Assembly (NCBI RefSeq): GCF_004337695.1
Contig: NZ_SJXJ01000002.1
Coordinates: 310,001-374,000 of the forward strand
Reading direction: 5' to 3'
Source: Tenacibaculum sp. M341
GTDB taxonomy: Bacteria; Bacteroidota; Bacteroidia; Flavobacteriales; Flavobacteriaceae
Length of the DNA: 64,000 bases
In this document: positions 43,011 through 53,018 of the stretch, piece by piece
Layout of the letters: every line of letters begins with the position of its first letter
Position numbering within the stretch: position 1 is the first letter of the stretch
Translations under genes and position numbers: made by a program
The notes under the pieces: generated by a model
What the model was told of the DNA's origin: nothing
Database searches by the model: none
The model's input: only the letters and a program-made list of their open reading frames with translations

Positions 43011-43524
43011 GGTATTAATTTTTTTCAATACCTCAAATTATTACTATGAAAAAAAAAGAGTCACGAAATTATATACCTTACAATTCCAAGCAGATGGTTA
43101 ACCAATTTTCGGTCGTTTTTTATACAAAAAATACTTTCTTCTAAACATTTTTTTCAATGTTGTAATGAAGTCTTTGCTAGTTAGTTTTTTATGGTTAATT
43201 TTATAGTGAGCCAAATAAATTAAAGTAAAATTATTAACTAAAATAAAGATTAATCAAGTAAACAATTTAACCCCTTAAATTAAAATCAATATAACTTTAC
43301 ACTAAAAGATGTTCAAAAAATATCTTAGTAAAATTGTATTTTAAAAATTATAATCCTCTAGAATAATTTTAACCAAAGCATCCCCCCGACCACGGTATCT
43401 TCATTAAAATTTTACAATTCTAGTATTTGTATTGGTTATTCCATTATTGGTAGCAAAAAAAATAAATCGCTAGCCAACCAGGATAACTCATTTTAAAAAG
43501 TAACAAACTAAATCTTTTAATACT
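43011..43524. other. 514-bp region upstream of the cell-wall degradation locus
   Basis: No gene is seen. It should hold the control region of the hydrolase genes. A C6 tract with CGACCACGG (43382-43397) followed by TTCATTAAAATT lies about 130 bases before the GH9 start, and TAGTATTTG (43431-43439) is the nearest -7-like box, with three bases instead of two between TA and TTTG. The C-run followed by TTCATTA recalls the one near 32626, which may point to a shared regulator. Confidence 0.5.
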
Positions 43525-46500
43525 ATGAAACTACAACAGTTTTGTGTGGGAATATTTCTCGCATTAACAATGCATGTATTTGCTCAACACAATTATGGCG
43601 AAGCATTGCAAAAATCACTTCTTTTTTATGAAACACAACAGTCTGGTGTACTCCCCGATTGGAATCGTATTAGTTGGCGTGGAGACTCTGGAATTAACGA
43701 CGGAAAAGACGTTGGACTCGATTTAACTGGTGGATGGCATGATGCCGGAGACCATATCAAGTTTGGTTTCCCTATGGCATTTTCAGTAACTGCCTTAAAC
43801 TGGGGATACTTAGAATATAAAGACGGTTATGATAATACCAATCAAACTGAAATTTTTAAGCGTAATATTAAATGGGTAACAGACTATTTTATCAAATGTC
43901 ATCCTAGTCCAAATGAATTTTACGTACAAATTTCAGAAAAAGGGCAAGATCATAATTTTTGGATGCCAGCAGAGATGGTAGATGTGCACCCAATGTACGG
44001 TGAAAGAAAAGCACACAAATTAACTCCATCTAATCCAGGTACAGAAGTTTCTTGTGAAACTGCTGCAGCATTAGCGTCTGCAAGTATGGTTTTTAAAGAT
44101 AGCGATCCTGCTTACAGTGCTACTTTATTAAGACATGCAGAAGAGTTATTCGAATTTGGAGACAAAAACAGAGGATCTTATCATACGGATGGAGGAACAC
44201 CTGTAGGACCAACATATCCTGCTGGACCTTACGAAGATGAAGTTGTTTGGGGAGCGTTATGGTTGTACCAAGCAACAGGAGATCAAAAATATTTAGACAA
44301 AGCTGAAGCAGAATATGCGCAGCCAGATTTTTTATGGAGTTTAGTATGGGATGATAAAACATATGGAAACATGGTTTTATTAGCAATCTTAACTGGTAAA
44401 GATCAGTATATAGCAGATTCTGAGCGTCATTTAGATTTTTGGCAGCCAGGTGGAGGAATCGATTATTCTCCAGGAGGTCAAGCGCACTTATTCCAATGGG
44501 GATCATTACGTCATTCTATGAATGCAGCTTTAACAGCATTAATTTATAGCGATAATGTAGCTACCTCTAAAAAGCAACAATATCATGATTTTGCTGTAAA
44601 TCAAGTAAAATATGCTTTAGGAGATAATCCATTAAACAGAAGTTTTGTAACGGGTTATGGAAACAATCCTCCAACAAAAATTCACCACAGAGGTCAACAC
44701 AGTAGTTGGAGACGTAGTGAATCAATTCCTGCAGAATCTAGACATACTTTATGGGGAGCTTTAATAGGTGGTCCAAACTCAGCAGATGATGGGTATGATG
44801 AAGATCGTTCTGATTTCCAAGAAAACGAAGTAGCAACAGATTATAATGCTTGTTATCAAGGAGTTTTAGCAAGAATGGTAATGGAATTTGGAGGAACACC
44901 TCTAGCAAATTTCCCACAACCAGAAGCTCCTGGAGCAGAATTTATGAATGAAGTAAAAATTAATAGTACTTCTTCTAAGTTTACAGAAGTTGCAATTTGG
45001 TTAAATAACAGATCAGCTTGGCCAGCAAGAGTTCCTAATACATTAACGGCTCGTTATTTTATAGATATTTCTGAAGGTATTGCAGCTGGTTTATCACCAA
45101 GTGATTATCAAATTACAGCTCGTGGAGCAGGAAGTGCTGTTTCACAATTACAAGCATGGGATGCTTCAACAAACATTTATTATGTAGAGGTTGAGGTAGA
45201 TCAAGATCAAATGCCTTTCCCAGGAGGTCAAGGAGAATATAGAAGCGAAATTCAAATGAGAGTAGGAATTCCTAACACAGCAGATGAAAGTGCTTGGGAT
45301 GCTTCAAATGATTTTTCAAGAACAGGGATTACTAATTCTTTGAAAATAGTAGATAATGTACCTATTTATGCCGATGGTGTATTGGTAGGAGGTAAAGAAC
45401 CAAACGGTGGAGATACTCCTACAGCTTCATTTACAGCAACACCAACTTCAGGAATAGCTCCTTTTGAAGTAACATTTGATGCTTCAGCTTCTTCAGATCC
45501 AAATGGAGATGCATTAACATACAGTTGGGATTTTGGAAATGGTACTACGTCAACATTAAAAAAGCCAACAGCAACTTATACAGCGATTGGTTCATATACA
45601 GTAACATTAACTGTTAGTGATGGTACCAATACATCATCACCAGCAACAAAAGCAATTACAGTAACAGATGGTAGTCCTATAGCAGCTTTCACTACCGATG
45701 TTGAAAGTGGTGTAGCTCCTTTAGCAGTTAACTTTGATGCATCATCTTCAGTAAATCCAAAAGGAGGTGCTTTAACATATGAGTGGAGTTTTGGAAACGG
45801 AGAAACAGCAACTGGTGCAACAGCATCAACTACTTATAACGATCCGAATTCATATGTAGTAACTTTAACAGTTACCAATGCAGATGGAGAGTCAGATTCA
45901 GTTACTAAAACAATTACAGCTACAGATGGAAACATTTCTTGTGGTTTTGGAGCACCAATTAGTACTCCTTTAGCTTCTATCAGTAAGCAATTTAATAACA
46001 TTTTTGTATTAGGAAATGGAGGTCCAAACTTAGATAACGTAAGTAATTTTACGATTAACTGGGATTTAGCAAACAATGGTTTATACCAGTTTTCAATGTT
46101 AACAAATAATGGAGTGCCTTCTTGGTGGAATGATTTGAAACCAAAAGTAACGCAAAACTTTAATTCATCAGAGCCAGCAGTTACTATTGCTAATTCAGGT
46201 TTTCCAAATTTAGATGGTTCATACTGGGCTACTATTAACGATGGAAACTTTGTACTTGTATCGCAAACAGGTGGGTTTACTATTTATTTCAGTGCAAGTA
46301 GTCAAGAGCCAAATTGTAATGCAAGTATTGCTAGTAAAAGCATTAATGCTTTAGGTACTTCTAAAGTAATTACAACACAAGCTAAACAATCAGCATTCAA
46401 AGTTGGAGTGTATCCAAATCCAGCATCAAACTTAGTTACAGTAACTATCAATAATGGTAATTCATTAAAGCAGTTACAATCGGTAAATCAAACAATACTT

Positions 46501-46662
46501 CGATTAATTGATGTAACTGGTCAAGTGGTAAAAACAAAAGAAGTTACAGGAACTTTAAGAACACAAATATCTGTAGATGCTTTAGCTAAAGGGTTGTATA
46601 TACTAGAGGTAAAAGATACTTCAAGTGGAGTAATTACTAACAAAAAACTAATTGTAAAATAG
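43525..46662 (+). CDS. GH9-CBM3c cellulase with two PKD, module X and T9SS sorting domain
   Basis: A 1045-residue secreted endoglucanase. Order: signal peptide (1-20), GH9 catalytic domain (about 22-450), CBM3c (about 470-622; EFMNEVKINSTSSKFTEVAI, then PGGQGEYRSEIQMRVGIP), PKD 1 (631-715), PKD 2 (716-804), module X (806-931) and T9SS type A domain (959-1045). GH9 catalytic residues are in place: D73 and D76 in GGWHDAGDH and the acid E435 in ENEVATDYNA. GH9 joined to CBM3c is the layout of processive endoglucanases of Clostridia and Actinobacteria. It is the first gene of the locus; GH48 follows 70 bases later. It acts on cellulose chains at the cell surface. Confidence 0.94.
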   Translation: MKLQQFCVGIFLALTMHVFAQHNYGEALQKSLLFYETQQSGVLPDWNRISWRGDSGINDGKDVGLDLTGGWHDAGDHIKFGFPMAFSVTALNWGYLEYKDGYDNTNQTEIFKRNIKWVTDYFIKCHPSPNEFYVQISEKGQDHNFWMPAEMVDVHPMYGERKAHKLTPSNPGTEVSCETAAALASASMVFKDSDPAYSATLLRHAEELFEFGDKNRGSYHTDGGTPVGPTYPAGPYEDEVVWGALWLYQATGDQKYLDKAEAEYAQPDFLWSLVWDDKTYGNMVLLAILTGKDQYIADSERHLDFWQPGGGIDYSPGGQAHLFQWGSLRHSMNAALTALIYSDNVATSKKQQYHDFAVNQVKYALGDNPLNRSFVTGYGNNPPTKIHHRGQHSSWRRSESIPAESRHTLWGALIGGPNSADDGYDEDRSDFQENEVATDYNACYQGVLARMVMEFGGTPLANFPQPEAPGAEFMNEVKINSTSSKFTEVAIWLNNRSAWPARVPNTLTARYFIDISEGIAAGLSPSDYQITARGAGSAVSQLQAWDASTNIYYVEVEVDQDQMPFPGGQGEYRSEIQMRVGIPNTADESAWDASNDFSRTGITNSLKIVDNVPIYADGVLVGGKEPNGGDTPTASFTATPTSGIAPFEVTFDASASSDPNGDALTYSWDFGNGTTSTLKKPTATYTAIGSYTVTLTVSDGTNTSSPATKAITVTDGSPIAAFTTDVESGVAPLAVNFDASSSVNPKGGALTYEWSFGNGETATGATASTTYNDPNSYVVTLTVTNADGESDSVTKTITATDGNISCGFGAPISTPLASISKQFNNIFVLGNGGPNLDNVSNFTINWDLANNGLYQFSMLTNNGVPSWWNDLKPKVTQNFNSSEPAVTIANSGFPNLDGSYWATINDGNFVLVSQTGGFTIYFSASSQEPNCNASIASKSINALGTSKVITTQAKQSAFKVGVYPNPASNLVTVTINNGNSLKQLQSVNQTILRLIDVTGQVVKTKEVTGTLRTQISVDALAKGLYILEVKDTSSGVITNKKLIVK
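45940..46317 (+). repeat. Module X copy 1 (in GH9)
   Basis: Residues 806-931, 126 residues, first and last residue Cys. Core strings: FTINWDLANNGLYQFSM, TNNGVPSWWNDL, TQNFN, DGSYW and FTIYFS. C-terminal placement between PKD 2 and the T9SS domain. Confidence 0.85.
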
Positions 46663-46732
46663 TTTTAGAATAAAATAAAATTAGTGTAAAACACAGTTTT
46701 AGTAAATAACCTTTTAATCAAAATGAACAACA

Positions 46733-49700
46733 ATGAAGAAAAATTTAATTAACAAGTTACAACTGTTATGCTTGGTCCTAATAGTAGGTTTTCAAGTACC
46801 AAATTGTAATGCAAGTACCGTCGATAATACTAAAGAGATGGCGAATACTTGTGCTTTTGATACGCCCGCAGCTAGCGCTTTACCATCAATAAGCAAACAA
46901 TTTAATAACATCTTTGTATTGGGAACAGGTGGTCCAAATTTTGATAATGTCTCTAACTTTACAATTAATTGGGACTTAACAAATAATGGATTGTATCAGT
47001 TTTCAATGCTTACCAATAATGGAGTACCATCTTGGTGGAATGATTTAAAACCAAAAGTGAGTCAAAATTTTAATTCGTCACAACCAGAAATTACAATTAC
47101 GAATTCTGGGTTTGCAAACTTTGACGGTTCTTATTGGGCTACCATAGATAATGGAAACTTTGTATTAGTATCAAAAACAGGTGCATTTACCATTTATTTC
47201 AGTAGTACAGCAACAGCTCCTGATTGTAGTGGTTCTGGTGGTGGAGAAAATAATGATCCAGTAGCAGATTTTACAGCAACTCCTGTATCTGGTGATGCGC
47301 CATTATTAGTAACTTTTGATGCATCAAGTTCATCAGATCCAGATGGAGATAACTTAACATATGCTTGGGTATTTGATGATGGAAACTCTGCAACAGGAGA
47401 AGCTACTCAAAATACATTTACAAGTGAAGGAACTTACAATGTTGAGTTAACTGTAGATGATGGAAACGGTGGTACTGCAACTAAAACAACAGTGATTACC
47501 GTTAGTAAAGGTGACCCTGATACAGACCCAGATCCAGACCCAACTGGAAATATCTACATAGATAGGTTTAAAGAAATGAGAGCTAAATTCTTAGACAAGA
47601 ATAATGGATATTTTAGTAAAGATGGATCTCCGCACCACTCTATAGAAACATTAATTGTAGAAGCACCAGATCATGGACATGAATCTACAAGTGAATTATA
47701 TTCTTATTGGTTATGGTTAGAAGTAATGAATGGACGTGTAACAGGTGATTGGGCTCCGTTAAGCAATGTATGGGATAAAATTGAAGAATTTATCATTCCA
47801 ACAAAAGCAGATCAGCCAACAAACGCTGCTTATAATCCATCAAGTCCTGCGGCATATGCTCCAGAATTTCCATTACCAGAAAATTACCCAGCACCATTAG
47901 AGTTTTCTGCACCTGTGGGTGTAGATCCTGTATCATCAGAATTAACAGCAGCTTACGGACCAGAAGTATATCAAATGCACTGGTTATTAGATAACGATAA
48001 TTTCTATGGATATGGAAATAGAGGAGATGGTGTAAGTACACCTTCATACATTAATACTTTCCAAAGAGGAGAGCAAGAATCTGTATACGAAACAATTCCA
48101 CACCCATCTTGGGAAGGATTTGATTGGGGAGGTGCTGATGGTTATTTACCATTATTCACAATCGATCAAAATTATTCAAAACAATGGAGATATACGAGTG
48201 CTACTGATGCTGATGCAAGAGCGGTACAAGTAATGTATTGGGCACAAGTATATGCTAAAGAGCAAAATGTAAACTTAAATATTTTAGACTTAGATAAGGC
48301 TACTAAAATGGGTGACTATTTAAGATTAGGAATGTTTGATAAATATTTTAAGCCTTTAGGAGTACAAAGTGAAACTACAGGAGCTGGTACTGGTTACGAT
48401 AGTGCACACTATTTAATGTCATGGTACATTTCATGGGGAGGAGCAGTAGATACTTCTGCACCTTGGGCATTCAGAATTAGTTCTAGTCACTGTCATTTCG
48501 GATATCAAAATCCTGTTGCAGCTTATGCTTTATCTCAAACAAATGAATTAAAGCCTATTACTCCAAACGGATCAAGAGATTGGGGTGTAAGTTTACAAAG
48601 ACAATTAGAATTTTACACTTGGTTACAATCTAAAGAAGGTGGTATTGCAGGTGGAGCAACAAATAGTTGGAATGGAGATTATAGTCCATATCCAGCAGGA
48701 AAGTCTACGTTCTATGACATGGCTTATGACCCTAACCCAGTATATCATGATCCAGGAAGTGGAACATGGTTCGGATGGCAAGCTTGGTCTATGGAAAGAA
48801 TTGCAGAGTACTATTATATTACTAACGATCCTATGGCTAAAAACTTAATGGACAAGTGGTCTAGTTGGGTTAAAGATGTATTTATTTTAATAGGTGAAGA
48901 TGATTTTGATGTACCTGCTACTTTAGAGTGGACTGGTGAGCCAGATACTTGGAATCCTAACAATCCAGGTAACAATAATGGTTTAAGTGTAACGGTTACT
49001 GATTACGGTAAAGATTTAGGAATTGCAGCTTCTACAGCTAAAGCATTAATTTATTATGCAGCAGCTACAAAAAAGTATGCAACACTAGATACAGAGTCTC
49101 GTGATTTAGCTAAGGAAATTTTAGACAGAATGTGGAGAACTTACAGAGATGATAAAGGAGTTGCTGCACCAGAATCAAGAGGAGATTTCTCAAGAATTTT
49201 TGAGCAAGAAGTATTTGTTCCTAATGGATTCTCTGGAACTATGCCTAACGGTGATGCTATTCAACCTGGTGTTAGTTTCTTAGATATTAGATCTGGATAT
49301 AGAAATGATCCTGAGTTTGCAAGATTAGAGCAAGCTTACAATTCTGGTCAAGAGTTTACTCAAAATTACCACAGAAGTTGGGCACAAATTGAAGTAGCAC
49401 TTGCAAATGCAGATTATGGATACTTCTTCGGAAATGATCCTGTAACTACTACAGTGAAAGCTAAAGAGCCTAAGTTAGTGGCAGGTGTATATCCAAATCC
49501 AGCATCAAACTATGTAACTGTATCTGTAGATAATGTAAATACATTACAACCAACAGAAGCAGTTAGTGAAACAATTCTTCGTTTAATTGATATCACTGGA
49601 CAAGTAGTAAGAACTAAAGAGTTTAAAGGAACTTCAAGTACACAACTTTCTGTAGATGCCTTAGCTAAAGGTCTATATATTTTAGAGATCAATGATAAAG

Positions 49701-49741
49701 CTAACGGATTGGTAACTACCAAAAAACTTATTGTAAAATAG
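46733..49741 (+). CDS. GH48 cellobiohydrolase with N-terminal module X, PKD and T9SS sorting domain
   Basis: A 1002-residue enzyme. Order: signal peptide (about 1-27), module X (40-165), PKD (about 174-262), Asp/Pro linker, GH48 domain (about 273-900) and T9SS type A domain (about 915-1002). GH48 is recognised from YIDRFKEMRAKFLD, the acid E321 in APDHGHESTSELYSY, and the region TSATDADARAVQVMYWA. GH48 enzymes are reducing-end processive exocellulases, the key partner of GH9 in Firmicutes and Actinobacteria; in Bacteroidota they are rare. Module X is N-terminal here but C-terminal in its neighbours. A hairpin follows the gene. Confidence 0.94.
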   Translation: MKKNLINKLQLLCLVLIVGFQVPNCNASTVDNTKEMANTCAFDTPAASALPSISKQFNNIFVLGTGGPNFDNVSNFTINWDLTNNGLYQFSMLTNNGVPSWWNDLKPKVSQNFNSSQPEITITNSGFANFDGSYWATIDNGNFVLVSKTGAFTIYFSSTATAPDCSGSGGGENNDPVADFTATPVSGDAPLLVTFDASSSSDPDGDNLTYAWVFDDGNSATGEATQNTFTSEGTYNVELTVDDGNGGTATKTTVITVSKGDPDTDPDPDPTGNIYIDRFKEMRAKFLDKNNGYFSKDGSPHHSIETLIVEAPDHGHESTSELYSYWLWLEVMNGRVTGDWAPLSNVWDKIEEFIIPTKADQPTNAAYNPSSPAAYAPEFPLPENYPAPLEFSAPVGVDPVSSELTAAYGPEVYQMHWLLDNDNFYGYGNRGDGVSTPSYINTFQRGEQESVYETIPHPSWEGFDWGGADGYLPLFTIDQNYSKQWRYTSATDADARAVQVMYWAQVYAKEQNVNLNILDLDKATKMGDYLRLGMFDKYFKPLGVQSETTGAGTGYDSAHYLMSWYISWGGAVDTSAPWAFRISSSHCHFGYQNPVAAYALSQTNELKPITPNGSRDWGVSLQRQLEFYTWLQSKEGGIAGGATNSWNGDYSPYPAGKSTFYDMAYDPNPVYHDPGSGTWFGWQAWSMERIAEYYYITNDPMAKNLMDKWSSWVKDVFILIGEDDFDVPATLEWTGEPDTWNPNNPGNNNGLSVTVTDYGKDLGIAASTAKALIYYAAATKKYATLDTESRDLAKEILDRMWRTYRDDKGVAAPESRGDFSRIFEQEVFVPNGFSGTMPNGDAIQPGVSFLDIRSGYRNDPEFARLEQAYNSGQEFTQNYHRSWAQIEVALANADYGYFFGNDPVTTTVKAKEPKLVAGVYPNPASNYVTVSVDNVNTLQPTEAVSETILRLIDITGQVVRTKEFKGTSSTQLSVDALAKGLYILEINDKANGLVTTKKLIVK
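46850..47227 (+). repeat. Module X copy 2 (in GH48)
   Basis: Residues 40-165, 126 residues, Cys at both ends, the most similar to copy 1 (shared FTINWDL, NNGLYQFSMLTNNGVPSWW and NDLKPKV). It precedes the PKD and catalytic domains. Confidence 0.85.
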
Positions 49742-49783
49742 TTTCTAGAGAAAGGGAAATTTAGTGTGTTTTTTTATTGAGAT

Positions 49784-49815
49784 AGAGAGGAGTTGTACAA
49801 CTCCTCTCTTTTAAA
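49784..49815 (+). terminator. Hairpin between GH48 and GH5_7 genes
   Basis: AGAGAGGAGTTG/CAACTCCTCTCT (49784-49795 with 49798-49809), a near-perfect palindrome, followed only by TTTTAAA. It may be a weak terminator or a processing/stability element that sets expression of the two upstream genes apart from the rest. Confidence 0.6.
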
Positions 49816-49859
49816 CTCGTAAAAGGCATTGTTTTAATTAATCAACCCAATAAACTAAA

Positions 49860-52800
49860 ATGAGAACAATGAAAAACTTAATTCACAAAATACAATTGTT
49901 GTGTTTAGTGCTATTATTTAGTTCTTTAAATATACTATCACAGTCAAATAAAAACATGTCAAACTTTGTGTACGCAGAGGGAGATAAATTCATGTTAAAC
50001 GGAAAGCCTTTTTATTTTTCAGGGGCTAATGTGTACGATTTTTTTACCTACGGATCCTCAAGCGGAGATATTGAAACTCAGTTTATGGATAAAGATCGTA
50101 TAGATGCTCATATGAGAAAATTATATGAAAACGGTATTCGAGTAATACGTATTTGGGGATTTAGCCATGAAGATTGGCACGGATTTGAACCTCAAAAAGG
50201 AGTGTATAGTGAAGCACAATTTTCTCTTTTCGATTATGTAGTAAAATCAGCAGAATCTAATGGATTAAAATTAATAATTGCATTAGAAAATTACTGGAAT
50301 GACTATGGAGGAATTAAAGATAGATTAAAGTGGGAAGGAATAGATGTAGAAGGTGCAGGTACTCATGATCAAGGTCAGTTTTTTACCAACGCATCGGCTA
50401 TACAAGGATATAAAGATTATGTAGAGTATTTTATCACTAGAAAAAATCATTATGACGGAGTAGAGTACAGAAATGATCCTACAATTTTAGCGTGGGAATT
50501 AATGAATGAACCAAGATACCAAGGTTTTGGAGATGATTTAACTTCAGATACATTGAGAGCTTGGGTTGATGATATGGGAGCTTTTATAAAAAATATAGAT
50601 TCCAATCACTTATTAGGTACAGGTTTAGAAGCACACGGACTTAAGTATGGGTTTGGAGGAGATGAAGGAAATGATTTTATTAAAATTCACGAATCACCAT
50701 ATGTAGATTTTACATCAGCGCATCCTTATATTAGAGAGAGTTGGGCAGATTTCACTTTAGATGAAACGATGGCACTAATTTGTCAATGGGCAGATGAATC
50801 TCACGATCAAATTAAAAAGCCTTTATACATAGGTGAATTTAATGTAGAAAAAATAGAAAGATTAGAATGGTGGGATGAAATTTATGGATTTATAGAGGAA
50901 AAGAAAATTGGAGGTAGCGCATTTTGGTGGTTTCCTGATAACAATACACCTAGAGATAAGTTTGGTGTTTTTGAAGGAGATATAGAGCTAGCTATTTATA
51001 AAGAGCATGCTTTCAAAATGGAAGAAATGTCTGGAGGTGAAATTATATATTCATCATTAATGTCACCAAAATCAGGCGATAAATATGTATCAGGAAGTTC
51101 AGTACATATAGCTACCAATTTAATTAATGAAAACAATACGGTTAGCAAAGTAGAATTTTATGCAAACGGAGTTAAAATAGGCGAAGATAGTATTGCTCCT
51201 TTTGAATTAGATATACAGTTAGCTGATGGAAATTACAGTATTACTTCAAAAGCTATCGGAAGAAATGGCGATAGTAAAACATCTACTCCAAGAACTATTC
51301 AAGTTGGTGGAGACGGTATTTTAGCTTTAGAATATAAAGATGCTTCAGAAGGTACAGTAACAAATATTATAAAACCTCATTTCAGAATTAAAAATAATGC
51401 ATCGGTAAGTGTTGCATATGAAGATTTGAGTATTCGATATTGGTTTGATATTGAAAATGATTTAGCCTTAAGTTTTTTTACAGATTATGCACAAATAGGA
51501 AGCAGTAATGTAAAAGGAAAGTTTGTAACTGTTGATGAAGATACACGTTATTTAGAAATTACTTTTACAGATGGTGCAGGTGTATTAGAAAGCAATGTAA
51601 ACTCAGGGCGAATAGAGGCAAAATTTGCCAACAGCAACTGGTCAGATATGAATCAAGCAAATGATTATTCATACAACAGTTTGCAAAAAGAATTTAAAAC
51701 TTGGAATAGAGTTGGTTTATATTTAAACGGAGTTTTAATTAGTGGAGAAGAACCTACAGGGATCACTAATAATGCTCCTATAGCTGTTTTAAATGCTTCA
51801 ACATTATCGGGAGATGCACCTTTAGAGGTATTATTTGATGCATCGGCTTCAAGTGATACAGATGGAGATACGATTACGTATGCATGGGATTTTGGTAACG
51901 GAGATACATCAACAGAAGAAACGGTTACATATACTTTTACTGAAAGTGGTACTTATGAGGTTACTTTAACCGTAAGTGACGGAATATTGTCAACTACTGC
52001 TACAGAAACTATTACAGTTAAGTCTACAGATGTAGTGGCAAGTTTTATTACAGATACTACTTCAGGAGTAGCGCCATTACTAGTTAATTTTGATGCAACA
52101 GCTTCTACAGATCCATCAGGAAATGGATTGTCATATAATTGGGATTTTGGAGATGGAGCTACAGATACAGGTGTTACCGTTGCTCATACATTTACGCAAG
52201 TAGGTTCGTATGAAGTTGTGTTAACTGTTGATAATGGAGCAGGTCTTTCTGATACAGAAAGTATGACGATTACTGTAAGAGAAGAAACGACCGCATCTAT
52301 TGGGTTGGAGTATAAAGATGGAGGAGGTAATGCTACCGATAATATGGTTAATCCACATCTAAGAATTGTAAATAATGGTAATGAATCGGTGAATTATGAA
52401 GACATTTCTATTAGATATTGGTTTACTTCTGAAGGAAATAATGATTTGAATTTTTGGTGTGATTGGGCACAATTAGGTTCTCAGTTTGTAAACGGAACTT
52501 TTGGAATATTAGGAGGCGTTAATTATTTAGAAGTTTCTTTTGATGCAGGTGCAGGTGCATTAGCAGCTTCACAAAACTCAGGACCAATTCAAGGGCGTTT
52601 AGCAAAATCAAATTGGAGCCCGTTTGATGAAACGAATGACTATTCTTACAATGCTGCCGCTAATAGTTATCAGCAAAATAATAACATCACTTTATATCTT
52701 AACGGAACTTTAATTGCTGGTACAGAGCCGTCAGCATTAGCAACTAATGAACTGTCATCAGTAACCATATTCCCAAATCCAGCTACCAATTACATTAATA

Positions 52801-52985
52801 TAAAAGGTTACGAAAACACCAGTAACTTAATGATTAGAGTAATTGACTTTTCAGGAAATACCATCAATAAAGATAGTTCAAATAAAGTGATGGTGAACGA
52901 TTTATCGCAAGGAGTATATACCATAGAAATATACAATCCGAAGACGAATGAAAGTGTTAGAAAAAAACTACTAATTAAAAGATAA
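49860..52985 (+). CDS. GH5_7-like mannanase with Ig-like, two CBM3, two PKD and T9SS sorting domain
   Basis: A 1041-residue enzyme. Order: signal peptide (about 1-28), GH5 (about 35-390), Ig-like domain (about 393-485), CBM3 (486-637), PKD (638-722), PKD (724-810), CBM3 (814-957) and T9SS domain (about 965-1041). Catalytic pair by family: acid E217 in ELMNEPRY and nucleophile E326 in YIGEFNV. The sequence around ILAWELMNEPR and FTSAHPYIRESW resembles endo-beta-1,4-mannanases of subfamily 7. The two CBM3 would tether a mannanase to cellulose. It is the only hydrolase here without module X. ATG at 49869 is also possible. Confidence 0.9.
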   Translation: MRTMKNLIHKIQLLCLVLLFSSLNILSQSNKNMSNFVYAEGDKFMLNGKPFYFSGANVYDFFTYGSSSGDIETQFMDKDRIDAHMRKLYENGIRVIRIWGFSHEDWHGFEPQKGVYSEAQFSLFDYVVKSAESNGLKLIIALENYWNDYGGIKDRLKWEGIDVEGAGTHDQGQFFTNASAIQGYKDYVEYFITRKNHYDGVEYRNDPTILAWELMNEPRYQGFGDDLTSDTLRAWVDDMGAFIKNIDSNHLLGTGLEAHGLKYGFGGDEGNDFIKIHESPYVDFTSAHPYIRESWADFTLDETMALICQWADESHDQIKKPLYIGEFNVEKIERLEWWDEIYGFIEEKKIGGSAFWWFPDNNTPRDKFGVFEGDIELAIYKEHAFKMEEMSGGEIIYSSLMSPKSGDKYVSGSSVHIATNLINENNTVSKVEFYANGVKIGEDSIAPFELDIQLADGNYSITSKAIGRNGDSKTSTPRTIQVGGDGILALEYKDASEGTVTNIIKPHFRIKNNASVSVAYEDLSIRYWFDIENDLALSFFTDYAQIGSSNVKGKFVTVDEDTRYLEITFTDGAGVLESNVNSGRIEAKFANSNWSDMNQANDYSYNSLQKEFKTWNRVGLYLNGVLISGEEPTGITNNAPIAVLNASTLSGDAPLEVLFDASASSDTDGDTITYAWDFGNGDTSTEETVTYTFTESGTYEVTLTVSDGILSTTATETITVKSTDVVASFITDTTSGVAPLLVNFDATASTDPSGNGLSYNWDFGDGATDTGVTVAHTFTQVGSYEVVLTVDNGAGLSDTESMTITVREETTASIGLEYKDGGGNATDNMVNPHLRIVNNGNESVNYEDISIRYWFTSEGNNDLNFWCDWAQLGSQFVNGTFGILGGVNYLEVSFDAGAGALAASQNSGPIQGRLAKSNWSPFDETNDYSYNAAANSYQQNNNITLYLNGTLIAGTEPSALATNELSSVTIFPNPATNYINIKGYENTSNLMIRVIDFSGNTINKDSSNKVMVNDLSQGVYTIEIYNPKTNESVRKKLLIKR

Positions 52986-53018
52986 CATTAAAATTCTTTT
53001 GAATCAAACAGTCTAAAA

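Noticed and set aside
44120-48848. Antisense and shifted open frames in the GH9 and GH48 genes
   Set aside because: Shadows of catalytic domains whose residues match GH9 and GH48 in the main frame.
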